From Limimaricola soesokkakensis (GTDB taxonomy: Bacteria > Pseudomonadota > Alphaproteobacteria > Rhodobacterales > Rhodobacteraceae), in NCBI RefSeq assembly GCF_900172345.1, contig NZ_FWFY01000015.1:1-37581 (forward strand): a DNA stretch of 37,581 nt, given 5' to 3'. The translations under genes were made by a program, and so were the position numbers. This document shows, in pieces, positions 18,668 to 26,479 of the stretch (positions are counted from its first letter, which is position 1; each line of letters starts with the position of its first letter). The notes under the pieces are model-generated. The model saw only the letters and a list, made by a program, of their open reading frames with translations. It made no database searches and had not been told where the DNA came from.

Positions 18668-19713
18668 GGCGTATCCCTCTCCGGCAAGGACAGCGCCGCG
18701 CGGCTCGAAATCCGCCGGGCAAGATCCGGGTCGGCTGCGAGGATCTCGTCGAGCCATGGCTCGGCCTGTCTTGCCAGAAAGCCGCGCTCTGCTTCGTCAA
18801 AGGCATCTAGATGGGCAGGGTCGAGACGTCCTCGGATCCAGTCCCCCAGACCCAGAACGAAGGCAAGAAGGGAACGGCTCCATTCCTCTCCCGCGGCGTG
18901 GGCTGTCCGGGCCACCGGGTCGAGCACATCGAACACCTGCAGCCGTTCGGCCCCCTTGCGATTGTGCAACTGATTGCTGCCGGCGCTGATCTCATGAAAC
19001 GCGCAGATCCGGTCAGAGACCAGCATCCGGTCTGCTGCGATCAGGGACAGCCAGTGCAGCGGTATGTCCTGATGAACCGTGCTCTCGGCGCAGCCGATGC
19101 CATGAGCGCGCAGGAAGCCCGTGCGGAAGATCTTGTTCCAGGGGTAATTCGCGATCTTCGCCAGAATTGGACGGGCGTCCCGGGGTACGTCGCACAGAAC
19201 TTCGCTTCCCAGGCCCGCCATGGTCCAGAACCGCTCGTCCCAGTCCGGCTGTCCCCAGCCGCCGGCCCGCGCGACGCGGCTGTCGGCGTATTTGAACAGG
19301 CACAGATCGAAACCTTCGCTCTCGCCGAGATCTGCCAGAAGGCTGTCGAGTTCCGCCTCGCAGAGCCGGTCGTCGGCATCGAAGAAAAGGACGTAATCCG
19401 TCTCTACGACGCTCAATCCCCGGTTCCGGGCCACGCCCCCGCCACGCGAGACGTCGTTCCGGAGGAGGGTGACGTCTGACAGATCGAGAAGATCGGCCAT
19501 TGGCGGCTCGGAGCCATCATCTACCACTACGACCCGGGCGAAACGCCCGCGGCGGGCCTGAGAAAGGAGCCGTGACAACCCCTCGGCATCATTCTTGACC
19601 GGGATCACTAGAGTCGGAGAAAGGGGAGGAGGCGCCGGAGGCGCCTCAGGCTCGGAAAAAAATGGCGGGGGCCGCAGCAGCGACCTCGCCAACCTGCGCA
19701 GACCCGGGATCAT
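18664..19713 (-). CDS. Family 2 glycosyltransferase
   Basis: A 349-residue GT2 enzyme with a GT-A fold. It begins with a basic helix (IPGLRRLARSLLRPP) and a proline-rich stretch, then LVIPVKNDAEGLSRLLSQA, VVVVDDGSEPP, RGGGVARNRGLSVVETDYV and the metal-binding DxD in FFDADDRL. Further features are WNKIFRTGFL and HQDIPLHWL, as in EpsH-type transferases that act on surface polysaccharides. ATG at 19713 overlaps the upstream stop as ATGA, and the downstream start at 18667 overlaps this stop in the same manner, so the three genes are translationally coupled. The frame is open 26 codons further upstream inside the preceding gene. Sugar specificity cannot be told. Confidence 0.85.
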   Translation of the reverse strand: MIPGLRRLARSLLRPPPFFSEPEAPPAPPPLSPTLVIPVKNDAEGLSRLLSQARRGRFARVVVVDDGSEPPMADLLDLSDVTLLRNDVSRGGGVARNRGLSVVETDYVLFFDADDRLCEAELDSLLADLGESEGFDLCLFKYADSRVARAGGWGQPDWDERFWTMAGLGSEVLCDVPRDARPILAKIANYPWNKIFRTGFLRAHGIGCAESTVHQDIPLHWLSLIAADRMLVSDRICAFHEISAGSNQLHNRKGAERLQVFDVLDPVARTAHAAGEEWSRSLLAFVLGLGDWIRGRLDPAHLDAFDEAERGFLARQAEPWLDEILAADPDLARRISSRAALSLPERDTP

Positions 19714-20246
19714 GGGGCGAAGATCCGCAGGTCGTGCAGCGAGACTTCCAGATGCTCGGTCGGCGGAAAGAACAGCACCAACTCCCGCCATGGCGCGGTG
19801 GCAGGGATGTCGGGCATGCGATCGGGAGAGATCATGTCGAGATGATCGGCCTCGCCGGGCTGGGCGAGGAGATGCCTCTGGAAGAACTGGTCGCTGAAAC
19901 CGCCGTCCTCCCTGCCGGATCGCAATGCCATGCGGATCGCGGCAGGTCGCGGGGCGGCAAGCCGCGCCACAACGCCGAGAAACGGCACATTCTCAAGGGC
20001 CAGCGGCCCGAGTTCGAGATGCAGTCCAAGCCAGCGGCCAGGGCGTTCGGGCCGTGCCTGCAACGAGACCAGACGCCCACGCGGGCTGTGCCAGACGCCT
20101 TCGAAACCGGCCTCGGGATCGAGCCTGAAACGCAGGCCAGGCACCAGCGGCTCCTCGCTCAACGGAACCGCGCGGGGCCGGTACAAGCCGCGCAGTTCGT
20201 TCAGCCGTTCGGTCGCCGAGGCTAGTTCAAGGTCCGTTGCAGACAT
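19710..20246 (-). CDS. Hypothetical protein, beta-rich, in polysaccharide operon
   Basis: A 178-residue protein I do not recognise. It starts with a helix (LELASATERLNELRGLYRP) and continues with alternating hydrophobic strands (GRLVSLQARPER, WLGLHLELGPLAL, VVARLAAPRPAAIRMALRS, WRELVLFFPPTEHLEVSLHD), a pattern like a jelly-roll or carbohydrate-binding beta-sandwich. There is no signal peptide or membrane segment, so it probably stays in the cytoplasm. It lies 3 nt after a sulfotransferase-like gene and overlaps the next glycosyltransferase by 4 nt (ATGA), which ties it to glycan assembly. A glycan-binding accessory to one of these enzymes is a reasonable guess and no more. Confidence 0.7.
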   Translation of the reverse strand: MSATDLELASATERLNELRGLYRPRAVPLSEEPLVPGLRFRLDPEAGFEGVWHSPRGRLVSLQARPERPGRWLGLHLELGPLALENVPFLGVVARLAAPRPAAIRMALRSGREDGGFSDQFFQRHLLAQPGEADHLDMISPDRMPDIPATAPWRELVLFFPPTEHLEVSLHDLRIFAP

Positions 20247-20249
20247 CGT

Positions 20250-21488
20250 TCAGGGCAGGTGGCGCCGCAGCGGGGAGAGCTTGCGGCGCAGACCCTCCGG
20301 CAGGTGACGGGCAAGCCGGATCGCCGAGTTCTCCACAACCGGGCGGGCAGCCCGGTTCCTAGCTTGGTCTGACTTGGTTCCCTTGCCCTTCTTTGCAACC
20401 TTTCCCTTGGACTTGGAGCCCTGCAGCGCCTCGGGGCGCATGCCCCTTATCATTGCCTCGGGGTTGCTCTTGATCATGCGGGCGAGCATCTTGGCCTGGC
20501 CTTGGAGCAGGCGAAGCGCGGCGGCGTCGAAATAGTCCTCCGGCGCGATCGGCTGCGCCACATCCACGGCCCGCTCCGGCGCGGCCTTCAGGGCCAGGGA
20601 CAGAGGCCCCGAAGTCGCGTCGAGACCGAAGAACTCCCGATCGACGATCGCCGCGTCGTCGCGGTAGGTCTCCACGACGCGATGGGCGAGATCGACATGC
20701 AGCCTAGGCTTTTGGGCGTTCTCGGGGCGGGGCAAGGCCGACAGGAGGATCGCAAGGTTCCAGCCGAAGGTCTTGCGCGCATTGCGTGCCTTCGGGCCCG
20801 ATCCCGCAGCTTCGTGCAGAACACCGTGAATTTTGCGCAATGCTGCCAGATCAGACAGCGTCAGGCTTTCATTGGCCTGCGGCACAGGGTCGAAGTCGTA
20901 GTCCTGACCCTCGAATACGAAATCGAGAAAGTCGGAAACCACATCCCCATCACGTAGCATGGATCGCACCATGGGCCGTACGGTGTGGGCCTCTCCGAAG
21001 GTTTCCCGCCATTTCCGCAACCGCGGTGCGAAGTGTAGGAAACCTTGGTCGGCGAAGCGTTCGAACAAGCTATCCATGCTGCCGATGTGCCAGCCCTGCT
21101 TGGTCCGCTCGGCGTAGCCAGAAACCAGCCGATCAGCATGTGGCCGAACATAGGAGATGAAGCGCATCTTCCCCTGCCAAGGAGACAAATGGCGCTCGAT
21201 CATCTCCTCAAGTTTGCGAGGATCGACAAACTCGAAGGTTTCGGCGGAAACGATCGCGGTATCGGCCCGGCTCTTCTTAAGCTTCTGGGCGAGCTCGGCG
21301 AACCGCTTGTCGGCGTATTTGGCCTCTTGGGTCCGGTTCAATGTGGAGGCGAGCGGGATGTGGTTGGCCTGAGCCGGATAGATTACGCTCCGATTGGGCG
21401 ACCGTACCTTGCCAGCGGCCAAGGTGCGCTGGATCGACGTGGTTCCCGTCTTGCAGTCGCCCAGATGAAATACGATTTCGCCTACCAT
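20250..21488 (-). CDS. Sulfotransferase-like protein
   Basis: A 412-residue P-loop protein of the sulfotransferase type, which would transfer sulfate from PAPS to a sugar. The phosphosulfate-binding loop is near the N-terminus (EIVFHLGDCKTGTTSIQRTL), and the SYVRPHADRLVSGYAE segment (about 112-127) corresponds to the Arg/Ser region that binds the 3'-phosphate. The last about 70 residues form a basic tail (KSKGKVAKKGKGTKSDQARN) with no counterpart in its homologues here. It is related to the gene at 21570-22601, sharing the HLGD-x-KTG-(T/S)T-x-IQ loop, VVSAE-x-FEF and YVRPH blocks. Cytoplasmic; substrate unknown, but its place in an export operon points to the polysaccharide. Confidence 0.8.
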   Translation of the reverse strand: MVGEIVFHLGDCKTGTTSIQRTLAAGKVRSPNRSVIYPAQANHIPLASTLNRTQEAKYADKRFAELAQKLKKSRADTAIVSAETFEFVDPRKLEEMIERHLSPWQGKMRFISYVRPHADRLVSGYAERTKQGWHIGSMDSLFERFADQGFLHFAPRLRKWRETFGEAHTVRPMVRSMLRDGDVVSDFLDFVFEGQDYDFDPVPQANESLTLSDLAALRKIHGVLHEAAGSGPKARNARKTFGWNLAILLSALPRPENAQKPRLHVDLAHRVVETYRDDAAIVDREFFGLDATSGPLSLALKAAPERAVDVAQPIAPEDYFDAAALRLLQGQAKMLARMIKSNPEAMIRGMRPEALQGSKSKGKVAKKGKGTKSDQARNRAARPVVENSAIRLARHLPEGLRRKLSPLRRHLP

Positions 21489-21569
21489 TCGATCCTGCCT
21501 CGGTTATCGATTGCCGACCCTCATACGCGGTCGTCCAATTCGGGAAAAGCCCAGTCCTTCTAGTGGGAC

Positions 21570-22601
21570 CTATTCATGCCAGATCCGGTCGATCTCTACC
21601 GCATCGACTTCGTTCGATAGCCCCCGTGCCAGAAGTCGGCCCCAGAGCGATACCGCCATGCGGGTTTCGGGGATCAGTTCCGTGTCGGGGTCGGGAACCG
21701 GGGTCTCCGCCGGGGCTTCAGCACTGGCCGCCTGCAGGGCGCGGACCATTGGGGCGGTCTCGAAGAAACCCGCGTCCAAGGATTCCGCATCTGCGGCGAA
21801 GACCTCCTCGATCCTCCGGGCAAGCAGTTGATCGAGCTCAAGGCGCGGATCGTCGGCGAGTTCGGGCGCTTGCGCCATGAGCCGTCCCAGTTCGCGCCCC
21901 AAGGTCCAGCGCGCCCGCTCGGCCGCCGAGTTTCGCGCCGTCTCGCCGATGGCTTGGTGGAAGGCCCGGGCCAGCGCCAGCGCCCTGAGCCCTGGCGCCC
22001 TGTTGACGTCTGGAGCGGCAAGAGGGCCGGGGTCGCGGCCGGTTGCGATCTGGGCGAAGTCGCGGCGGATATCGGCTCCTGGAAAACTAGTGCGGTCGTA
22101 GAGTCGCAGATCGAACGCTGACCCCCAGGCTGCGCGCCAGCGCCCGAAGCGCATCGCATATGCCATGCGGCTGCGGGTTTGCGGCCAGTCCAGATACTCC
22201 GAAGGCGTGCCAATGAAACTGCCGATCTTGACCGACTCCGTATAGCGCGACAGCAGCGCCTGGGGATGCGGCCGCACATAGGCCACGAGACCTATCCTGC
22301 CCGTCCAGCCAGGCAGATGCGCAGACACGGCCTGCAACAGCAAGTTCGGATCAGCGAACTCGAAATGCTCGGCCGAGACCACGGCCACAGGAGCCGGCGC
22401 ATCCTGCAGGTGCCGGGCCAAGGCTACGAATTCGGCCTCTCTCCAAGCCCGATCACGCAGGCATTGCGCCAGCGGCACATGTGGGGCACCCGGCATCAGG
22501 GCCAGCCCATGGCCCGCCCCCTCTAGCGCGAGCCAGTCCTGTATCGCCGTAGATCCGGTCTTGAAGTCGCCCAGATGGAAGATCAGTCGCTCGGCGCCCA
22601 A
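21570..22601 (-). CDS. Sulfotransferase-like protein
   Basis: A 343-residue protein sharing the N-terminal P-loop (LIFHLGDFKTGSTAIQDWL), AVVSAEHFEFADP and LVAYVRPHPQALLSRYTES blocks with the sulfotransferase-like gene just downstream; the two look like an old tandem duplication. The frame is open far upstream inside the GlfT2-like gene but only as a shadow. The likely start is the TTG at 22601, giving MGAERLIFHLGDFKTG, preceded by GGAGTAGG, which includes the upstream gene's stop codon. Residues after about 200 are helical, as in related proteins, and the end is DEIDRIWHE-like. It probably sulfates the same glycan as its neighbours. The start codon is the least certain part. Confidence 0.75.
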   Translation of the reverse strand: MGAERLIFHLGDFKTGSTAIQDWLALEGAGHGLALMPGAPHVPLAQCLRDRAWREAEFVALARHLQDAPAPVAVVSAEHFEFADPNLLLQAVSAHLPGWTGRIGLVAYVRPHPQALLSRYTESVKIGSFIGTPSEYLDWPQTRSRMAYAMRFGRWRAAWGSAFDLRLYDRTSFPGADIRRDFAQIATGRDPGPLAAPDVNRAPGLRALALARAFHQAIGETARNSAAERARWTLGRELGRLMAQAPELADDPRLELDQLLARRIEEVFAADAESLDAGFFETAPMVRALQAASAEAPAETPVPDPDTELIPETRMAVSLWGRLLARGLSNEVDAVEIDRIWHE

Positions 22602-22606
22602 CTGGC

Positions 22607-24517
22607 CTACTCCGCCGCCGCCACGCTTTGCATCGACGACGTGGCGGGCGCGAAGCGCGCCTCCCAGAAGGGCCGGGCAGCCATCTCGGCGTAGCCCGCG
22701 CGATGCGCGTCGCGCAGTTCCGAATAGGCCCGGCGCCAGCGCAGCGCCAAGGCAGTGACGCGGCGCATGATGCGCATGAAGCGTGCCTTGTCGTGGCGTA
22801 CCTCGTAGCCGCGGCGGCCCGTTCCGTCGTAGAACCGCGCCGCGCGCTGTCCCCAGACCGGCCAGATCAGGCCGCGCTGGCGCGCCGGGATCGCCGTCTC
22901 GCCGCCGAAGCGGGCCCAAAACGGGATTAGGTGGCCGTTCAGGGTGAACTTCATCATTTGGGTCTTGAGGATGCCCGGGCGGGCCGGCTCGCCCGGGCCC
23001 TGCGGCGGCACCTCGCGCCAAGCCTCGTCGCGCGCCAGCGCTGAGATCTGCGGCCGGCGCACCGACATGTCGGCGTTCTCGGCGAAGAAGTTGGGGCCGC
23101 GCATCACGTCCTCCCAGGCCTCGAGCTGCGCCTCGGCGCTATCGTAATGCATTCGCACCACCGAGCGCAGGATGAAGCGCATCGCCACCTTGATCGTGCC
23201 CATCGGCCCAATCTCGAGACCGGGATGCACGAGGTGCTGATGCAGGTGGTTACGCAGGTCGAGATAGAGGGTGAGCGGGCTTTCCTTAGCCGAGAAATCC
23301 TCCTGGAACGACACTACGCCGCTCAGCGTCACCGTATCGAACCCGTGCGCGAGGCTGAAGGAAATGTCGTCGCCGCGCACGAAGAAGGGGAAGGGAAAGG
23401 CGCGCGTCTCGGCGACGGGGAAGGCGAAGAACCACCAGCCGGCATAGAAGCCGGGCGGCTTGGGCCGCGCAGCGGCAAGCTCCATCTCGGCCACCTCCTC
23501 GGGCTCGCGCAAATCGGTGCCGACGAATTGCGGGCGGCAGACCTGATGGAAGACCGAGCCGTTTTCCCACATACGCCACTTACAAGCCTCGGATACCATG
23601 GCGCCTGAGACGGCGGCGCGGTCGGAGCGGGCGAGACGCAGGAAGGCGATGGTGCGGGTCAGGTTCTCCATCTGGAACGAGGCGTCGTCGTCCATGAACA
23701 GGCAATGGGAAAAGCCGCCATCCTGCGCCAGCGCCAGCCCGCGGGCGAAGCCGCCGGCGCCGCCGAGATTGGGGTTCTCGATCCGGCTCACATGCGGGTG
23801 CTCGGGGATCGAGGCGGTGCCGCCATTGTCGATCACGTGCAGATGCACCCGCGCGCCAAGGTTCTCTCCCTCTCGGTCGAGAAAGCTGGCCATGCGTGCG
23901 GCAGTCGCCGCGACCTCGGCCTCGCGCCGGAAAGTGGTGATGGCAACCGCGAGCGAGACGTCCCGCGCGGCTTGAGTGTCGGTGGCAAGGTAGGCGCCGC
24001 TGGTCAGCACTGCCTTCTCCTGCGCCACTAGCCGCAACTTCAGCAGGCCGTCCATCTCTGGCAGGCCGGTCCCGGGCATGCCACTGAGCGCTCGGGTTAG
24101 GTCGATCCAGATGCCGTCGGGCGCGAGCGTCACCAGCGTCTCGACCAGTATCTCGGCATCCCCTGCCACGCGTTCTCGCGTGACCTGTAGCGCCACCTGC
24201 CCTTCCCCCTCGAGCCGTAGCGCCAACCCCTCGAGATGGCAGGCCCGGGTCCAGATCCCGAGGTTGAACAACGTCATGTAGCCATCGAACTCGGCGGTAC
24301 CGCCTTCGAGAAGGTGTATCCTCCCTGCCTCGAGATCGAGCGACACGCCGCTGTCACGATGCAGGTAAAGCTCGCTTTCGCCGCAGATCGCGGGATCGGG
24401 CAGCGTCAGGCTCTGCAACAGGATGGGGGCAGGGCGGTCCTGGTCGACGGAGGAGGGCATGCTGGGTGTCCGGCTGTCGGGGAAGGGCTGGGGAGGTGTA
24501 TGCGGAGCGGGGCGCAT
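22607..24517 (-). CDS. GlfT2-like galactofuranosyltransferase
   Basis: A 636-residue enzyme similar from end to end to mycobacterial GlfT2, the processive galactofuranan polymerase (637 residues). In order: an N-terminal beta-sandwich (about 30-180), the GT-A domain starting VSLAVAITTFRREAEV, the N-x-GG-x-GG-type ENPNLGGAGGFARGL, the metal motif CLFMDDDASF, FYAGWWFFAFP, the FVRGDDISFSL motif holding the presumed catalytic base, then DLRNHLHQHL and a helical C-terminus with RRGYEVRHDKARFM and FWEARFAP matching GlfT2's end. The segment VVSFQEDFS has Gln where GlfT2 has a metal-binding His. ATG 24517 is used; ATG 24460 is also possible, since homology begins later. It would extend a Galf chain from UDP-Galf made by Glf. 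Confidence 0.85.
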   Translation of the reverse strand: MRPAPHTPPQPFPDSRTPSMPSSVDQDRPAPILLQSLTLPDPAICGESELYLHRDSGVSLDLEAGRIHLLEGGTAEFDGYMTLFNLGIWTRACHLEGLALRLEGEGQVALQVTRERVAGDAEILVETLVTLAPDGIWIDLTRALSGMPGTGLPEMDGLLKLRLVAQEKAVLTSGAYLATDTQAARDVSLAVAITTFRREAEVAATAARMASFLDREGENLGARVHLHVIDNGGTASIPEHPHVSRIENPNLGGAGGFARGLALAQDGGFSHCLFMDDDASFQMENLTRTIAFLRLARSDRAAVSGAMVSEACKWRMWENGSVFHQVCRPQFVGTDLREPEEVAEMELAAARPKPPGFYAGWWFFAFPVAETRAFPFPFFVRGDDISFSLAHGFDTVTLSGVVSFQEDFSAKESPLTLYLDLRNHLHQHLVHPGLEIGPMGTIKVAMRFILRSVVRMHYDSAEAQLEAWEDVMRGPNFFAENADMSVRRPQISALARDEAWREVPPQGPGEPARPGILKTQMMKFTLNGHLIPFWARFGGETAIPARQRGLIWPVWGQRAARFYDGTGRRGYEVRHDKARFMRIMRRVTALALRWRRAYSELRDAHRAGYAEMAARPFWEARFAPATSSMQSVAAAE

Positions 24518-24531
24518 CGAGGCAAGCGGTC

Positions 24532-25323
24532 TCAGTTCTCCAGAACCTGCTTGTGGTAACGGCGCAGGAAGACGAGGCCTAGCAGGATCAGCATGGCGCT
24601 GAGGCCGTAACCGTAGCTGAGCGAGACATAGGAGGCCTCATAGGTCGGGTAGAAGCCCCGCCGCATCTCACCCACGGCGTGGAGGATCGGGTTCCACCAC
24701 AGGATCTCCTGAGCGAATTCGGGCATGTCTTCGTAAAGGAAGAAGACGCCCGAGGCGAGGAACAGCGGCGCGGTAACGATGCTCCAAAGATTGCTCCAGA
24801 TCGGCACCAAACCGTTGAGAAGGCAGTTCATCAAGCCGACCCCGAGCCCGATACAAGTGCTCATTAAGACTGCGTTGAGGATGTGTCCGATATCAAGCAC
24901 GGCGCGCGTGTCGACGACGGACAGGATGCCTGTGAAGACAATGCAGCCTACGGTAACCTTGGTCAGCACCGCGAGGACCAGCCGCGCGAGGATCGTGTCG
25001 ATCCAAGTGACACGAGGATAAGCCAAGAGCGATTTTGAGAAGCGCAACGCGTTCGAAACTTTGTTCTGGATCTCGCCATAGCCGCTAAAGGGCAGGAAGC
25101 CGGTCGCATAAAACAGGATGAAACTTGTGCCGAGAGAGGGCGCGCGGAGCACGGCGGAGAAGGCGATCGACATGATCGCAAGCGCCCCGATCGGCTGCAG
25201 GATCGCCCAAACATAGCCTCCCGGAGAGCGGCCATAGGTCGTGCCCATTTCGCGCAGCACCAGCGCAAAGATGGCTCGGATCGCCTGAAAGCGCGGTGGC
25301 CCGAAAGCGGGAAGTGAACTCAT
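24532..25323 (-). CDS. kpsM: Polysaccharide ABC exporter permease (KpsM-like)
   Basis: Membrane subunit of a capsule-type ABC exporter (ABC2 family), 263 residues with about six transmembrane segments (e.g. YVWAILQPIGALAIMSIAFS, ILFYATGFLPF, FLASGVFFLYEDMP, ILLGLVFLRRYHK). The N-terminus has the family's amphipathic region FALVLREMGTTYGRSPGGY and the segment ILWWNPILHAVGEMRRGFYP is characteristic of KpsM/Wzm permeases. It pairs in function with the KpsT-like ATPase and the KpsE-like protein at 5312-7386, but is placed within the glycosyltransferase/sulfotransferase operon. ATG at 25323; the GlfT2-like gene follows closely. Confidence 0.9.
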   Translation of the reverse strand: MSSLPAFGPPRFQAIRAIFALVLREMGTTYGRSPGGYVWAILQPIGALAIMSIAFSAVLRAPSLGTSFILFYATGFLPFSGYGEIQNKVSNALRFSKSLLAYPRVTWIDTILARLVLAVLTKVTVGCIVFTGILSVVDTRAVLDIGHILNAVLMSTCIGLGVGLMNCLLNGLVPIWSNLWSIVTAPLFLASGVFFLYEDMPEFAQEILWWNPILHAVGEMRRGFYPTYEASYVSLSYGYGLSAMLILLGLVFLRRYHKQVLEN

Positions 25324-25360
25324 GACCTGTCCTCCGACCGGTTCTCAGGCGAGCGTGGTT

Positions 25361-26368
25361 TCAGTTCCTGTCCGCTATGGCAGCCGCTTCCTCAGCCCGG
25401 ATCAGGGCCATGGCTCGCACGAAATCCGCCACGTAGTCCTGCATCACCGCGTAGCCCTCGGAAGGCAGCCGCATTTCGGCCAGCGGCGCGTCGCGCGCTG
25501 GCAGCGGGTCGAGAAACAAGGTCTCGCGTTCGAAGTATCGCGCGGCCACCGCCATGTTGCCTGCGGCGTAGAGATCGAGGATGCGCAGCCGGGTGTCGGG
25601 GTCCATCAGCAGGCTGCTCTGGCGACCATGCTGCTTTGCACGTGTCTTGTCGACTTGAGCGCAGGCCCGTTCGAAGAACTTGCGCTGCTGCGGCTGGATT
25701 TCGTCGAGCGGCAATACCCGCATGAACTCCGACATCGCGGGCGACATCGAGGTGTTGGTGTGCGGCGCCGGCGCCAAGGTCGCGCGCTCGGTGAGGCCGA
25801 TCGTATCGCAGAAAGCAGCGACGGGGCCGTCGGGCATCTGTGCCTTGTCGAAGGCGTAGACCAGCACGTTGTCACGACCGAACAGCTCCTCGACATGCCG
25901 TAGATAGGCGTCGTAGTGAATCCAGAAGAACTCTTCGCGCCGCGCCAGAAACTCAGAGAAGGTCAGATGCGCGAGGCTCGGATTCCACTGCCACTTCACG
26001 TTCTGCAGGTACCAGCTTTCGAGCCAGAGATCTTGGCGGCGCAGCGCGAAGACGATCTTCACCTCGAAATGCTCGCGGAACCGTGCCAGCACCGACAGGT
26101 CGCGGCGCATGCAGATGTCCTCGTCGCTGAGCACCACGGAATGTAGGTCGTGCGCCTTGCCGTCGGCGCGTGCGGTAATGTCGGCGGCGACCTCGGCGAC
26201 CTGCGCCTCGCCTGAAAAGAGCCGATTCATCAGGGCGACGTGGCGGCCGGCATTGTAGGGGTGGAAATAGCCCAAGCGCTGCAGCTTCACGAAATTCGTC
26301 TGCAGGAACTTCTGGACCGAGGTCGTGGCCGTGCGATGCGCCCCGATATGGATGTAGAGTGTTCTCAT
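25361..26368 (-). CDS. Sulfotransferase-like P-loop protein
   Basis: A 335-residue protein that starts TLYIHIGAHRTATTSVQKFL, a P-loop like the PAPS-binding loop of sulfotransferases, and contains IVFALRRQDLWLESWYLQ (about 104-121), the R-x-x-x-x-x-x-S region for the 3'-phosphate. The middle has NVLVYAFDKAQMPDG. It is more distant from the two other sulfotransferase-like proteins of this operon than those are from each other. First gene of the minus-strand run that continues into kpsM (37 nt gap). The substrate is unknown; the context suggests the exported polysaccharide or its precursor. Confidence 0.75.
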   Translation of the reverse strand: MRTLYIHIGAHRTATTSVQKFLQTNFVKLQRLGYFHPYNAGRHVALMNRLFSGEAQVAEVAADITARADGKAHDLHSVVLSDEDICMRRDLSVLARFREHFEVKIVFALRRQDLWLESWYLQNVKWQWNPSLAHLTFSEFLARREEFFWIHYDAYLRHVEELFGRDNVLVYAFDKAQMPDGPVAAFCDTIGLTERATLAPAPHTNTSMSPAMSEFMRVLPLDEIQPQQRKFFERACAQVDKTRAKQHGRQSSLLMDPDTRLRILDLYAAGNMAVAARYFERETLFLDPLPARDAPLAEMRLPSEGYAVMQDYVADFVRAMALIRAEEAAAIADRN

Positions 26369-26479
26369 GGATGCCGACTGCCGCTGAAACCCTTTGGCCC
26401 CCTCCTTGCATGACAGGGCCTCGGGGTCCAGCGGGACGGTCTCGGCGCTACGCTCGTGGGCGGAACGCCGGGGCTCATC

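Noticed and set aside
22602-23021. Long N-terminal extension of the sulfotransferase-like protein
   Set aside because: The extra 140 codons lie within the GlfT2-like gene in another frame, have no family similarity and are Arg/Pro/Gly-rich as in shadow frames.
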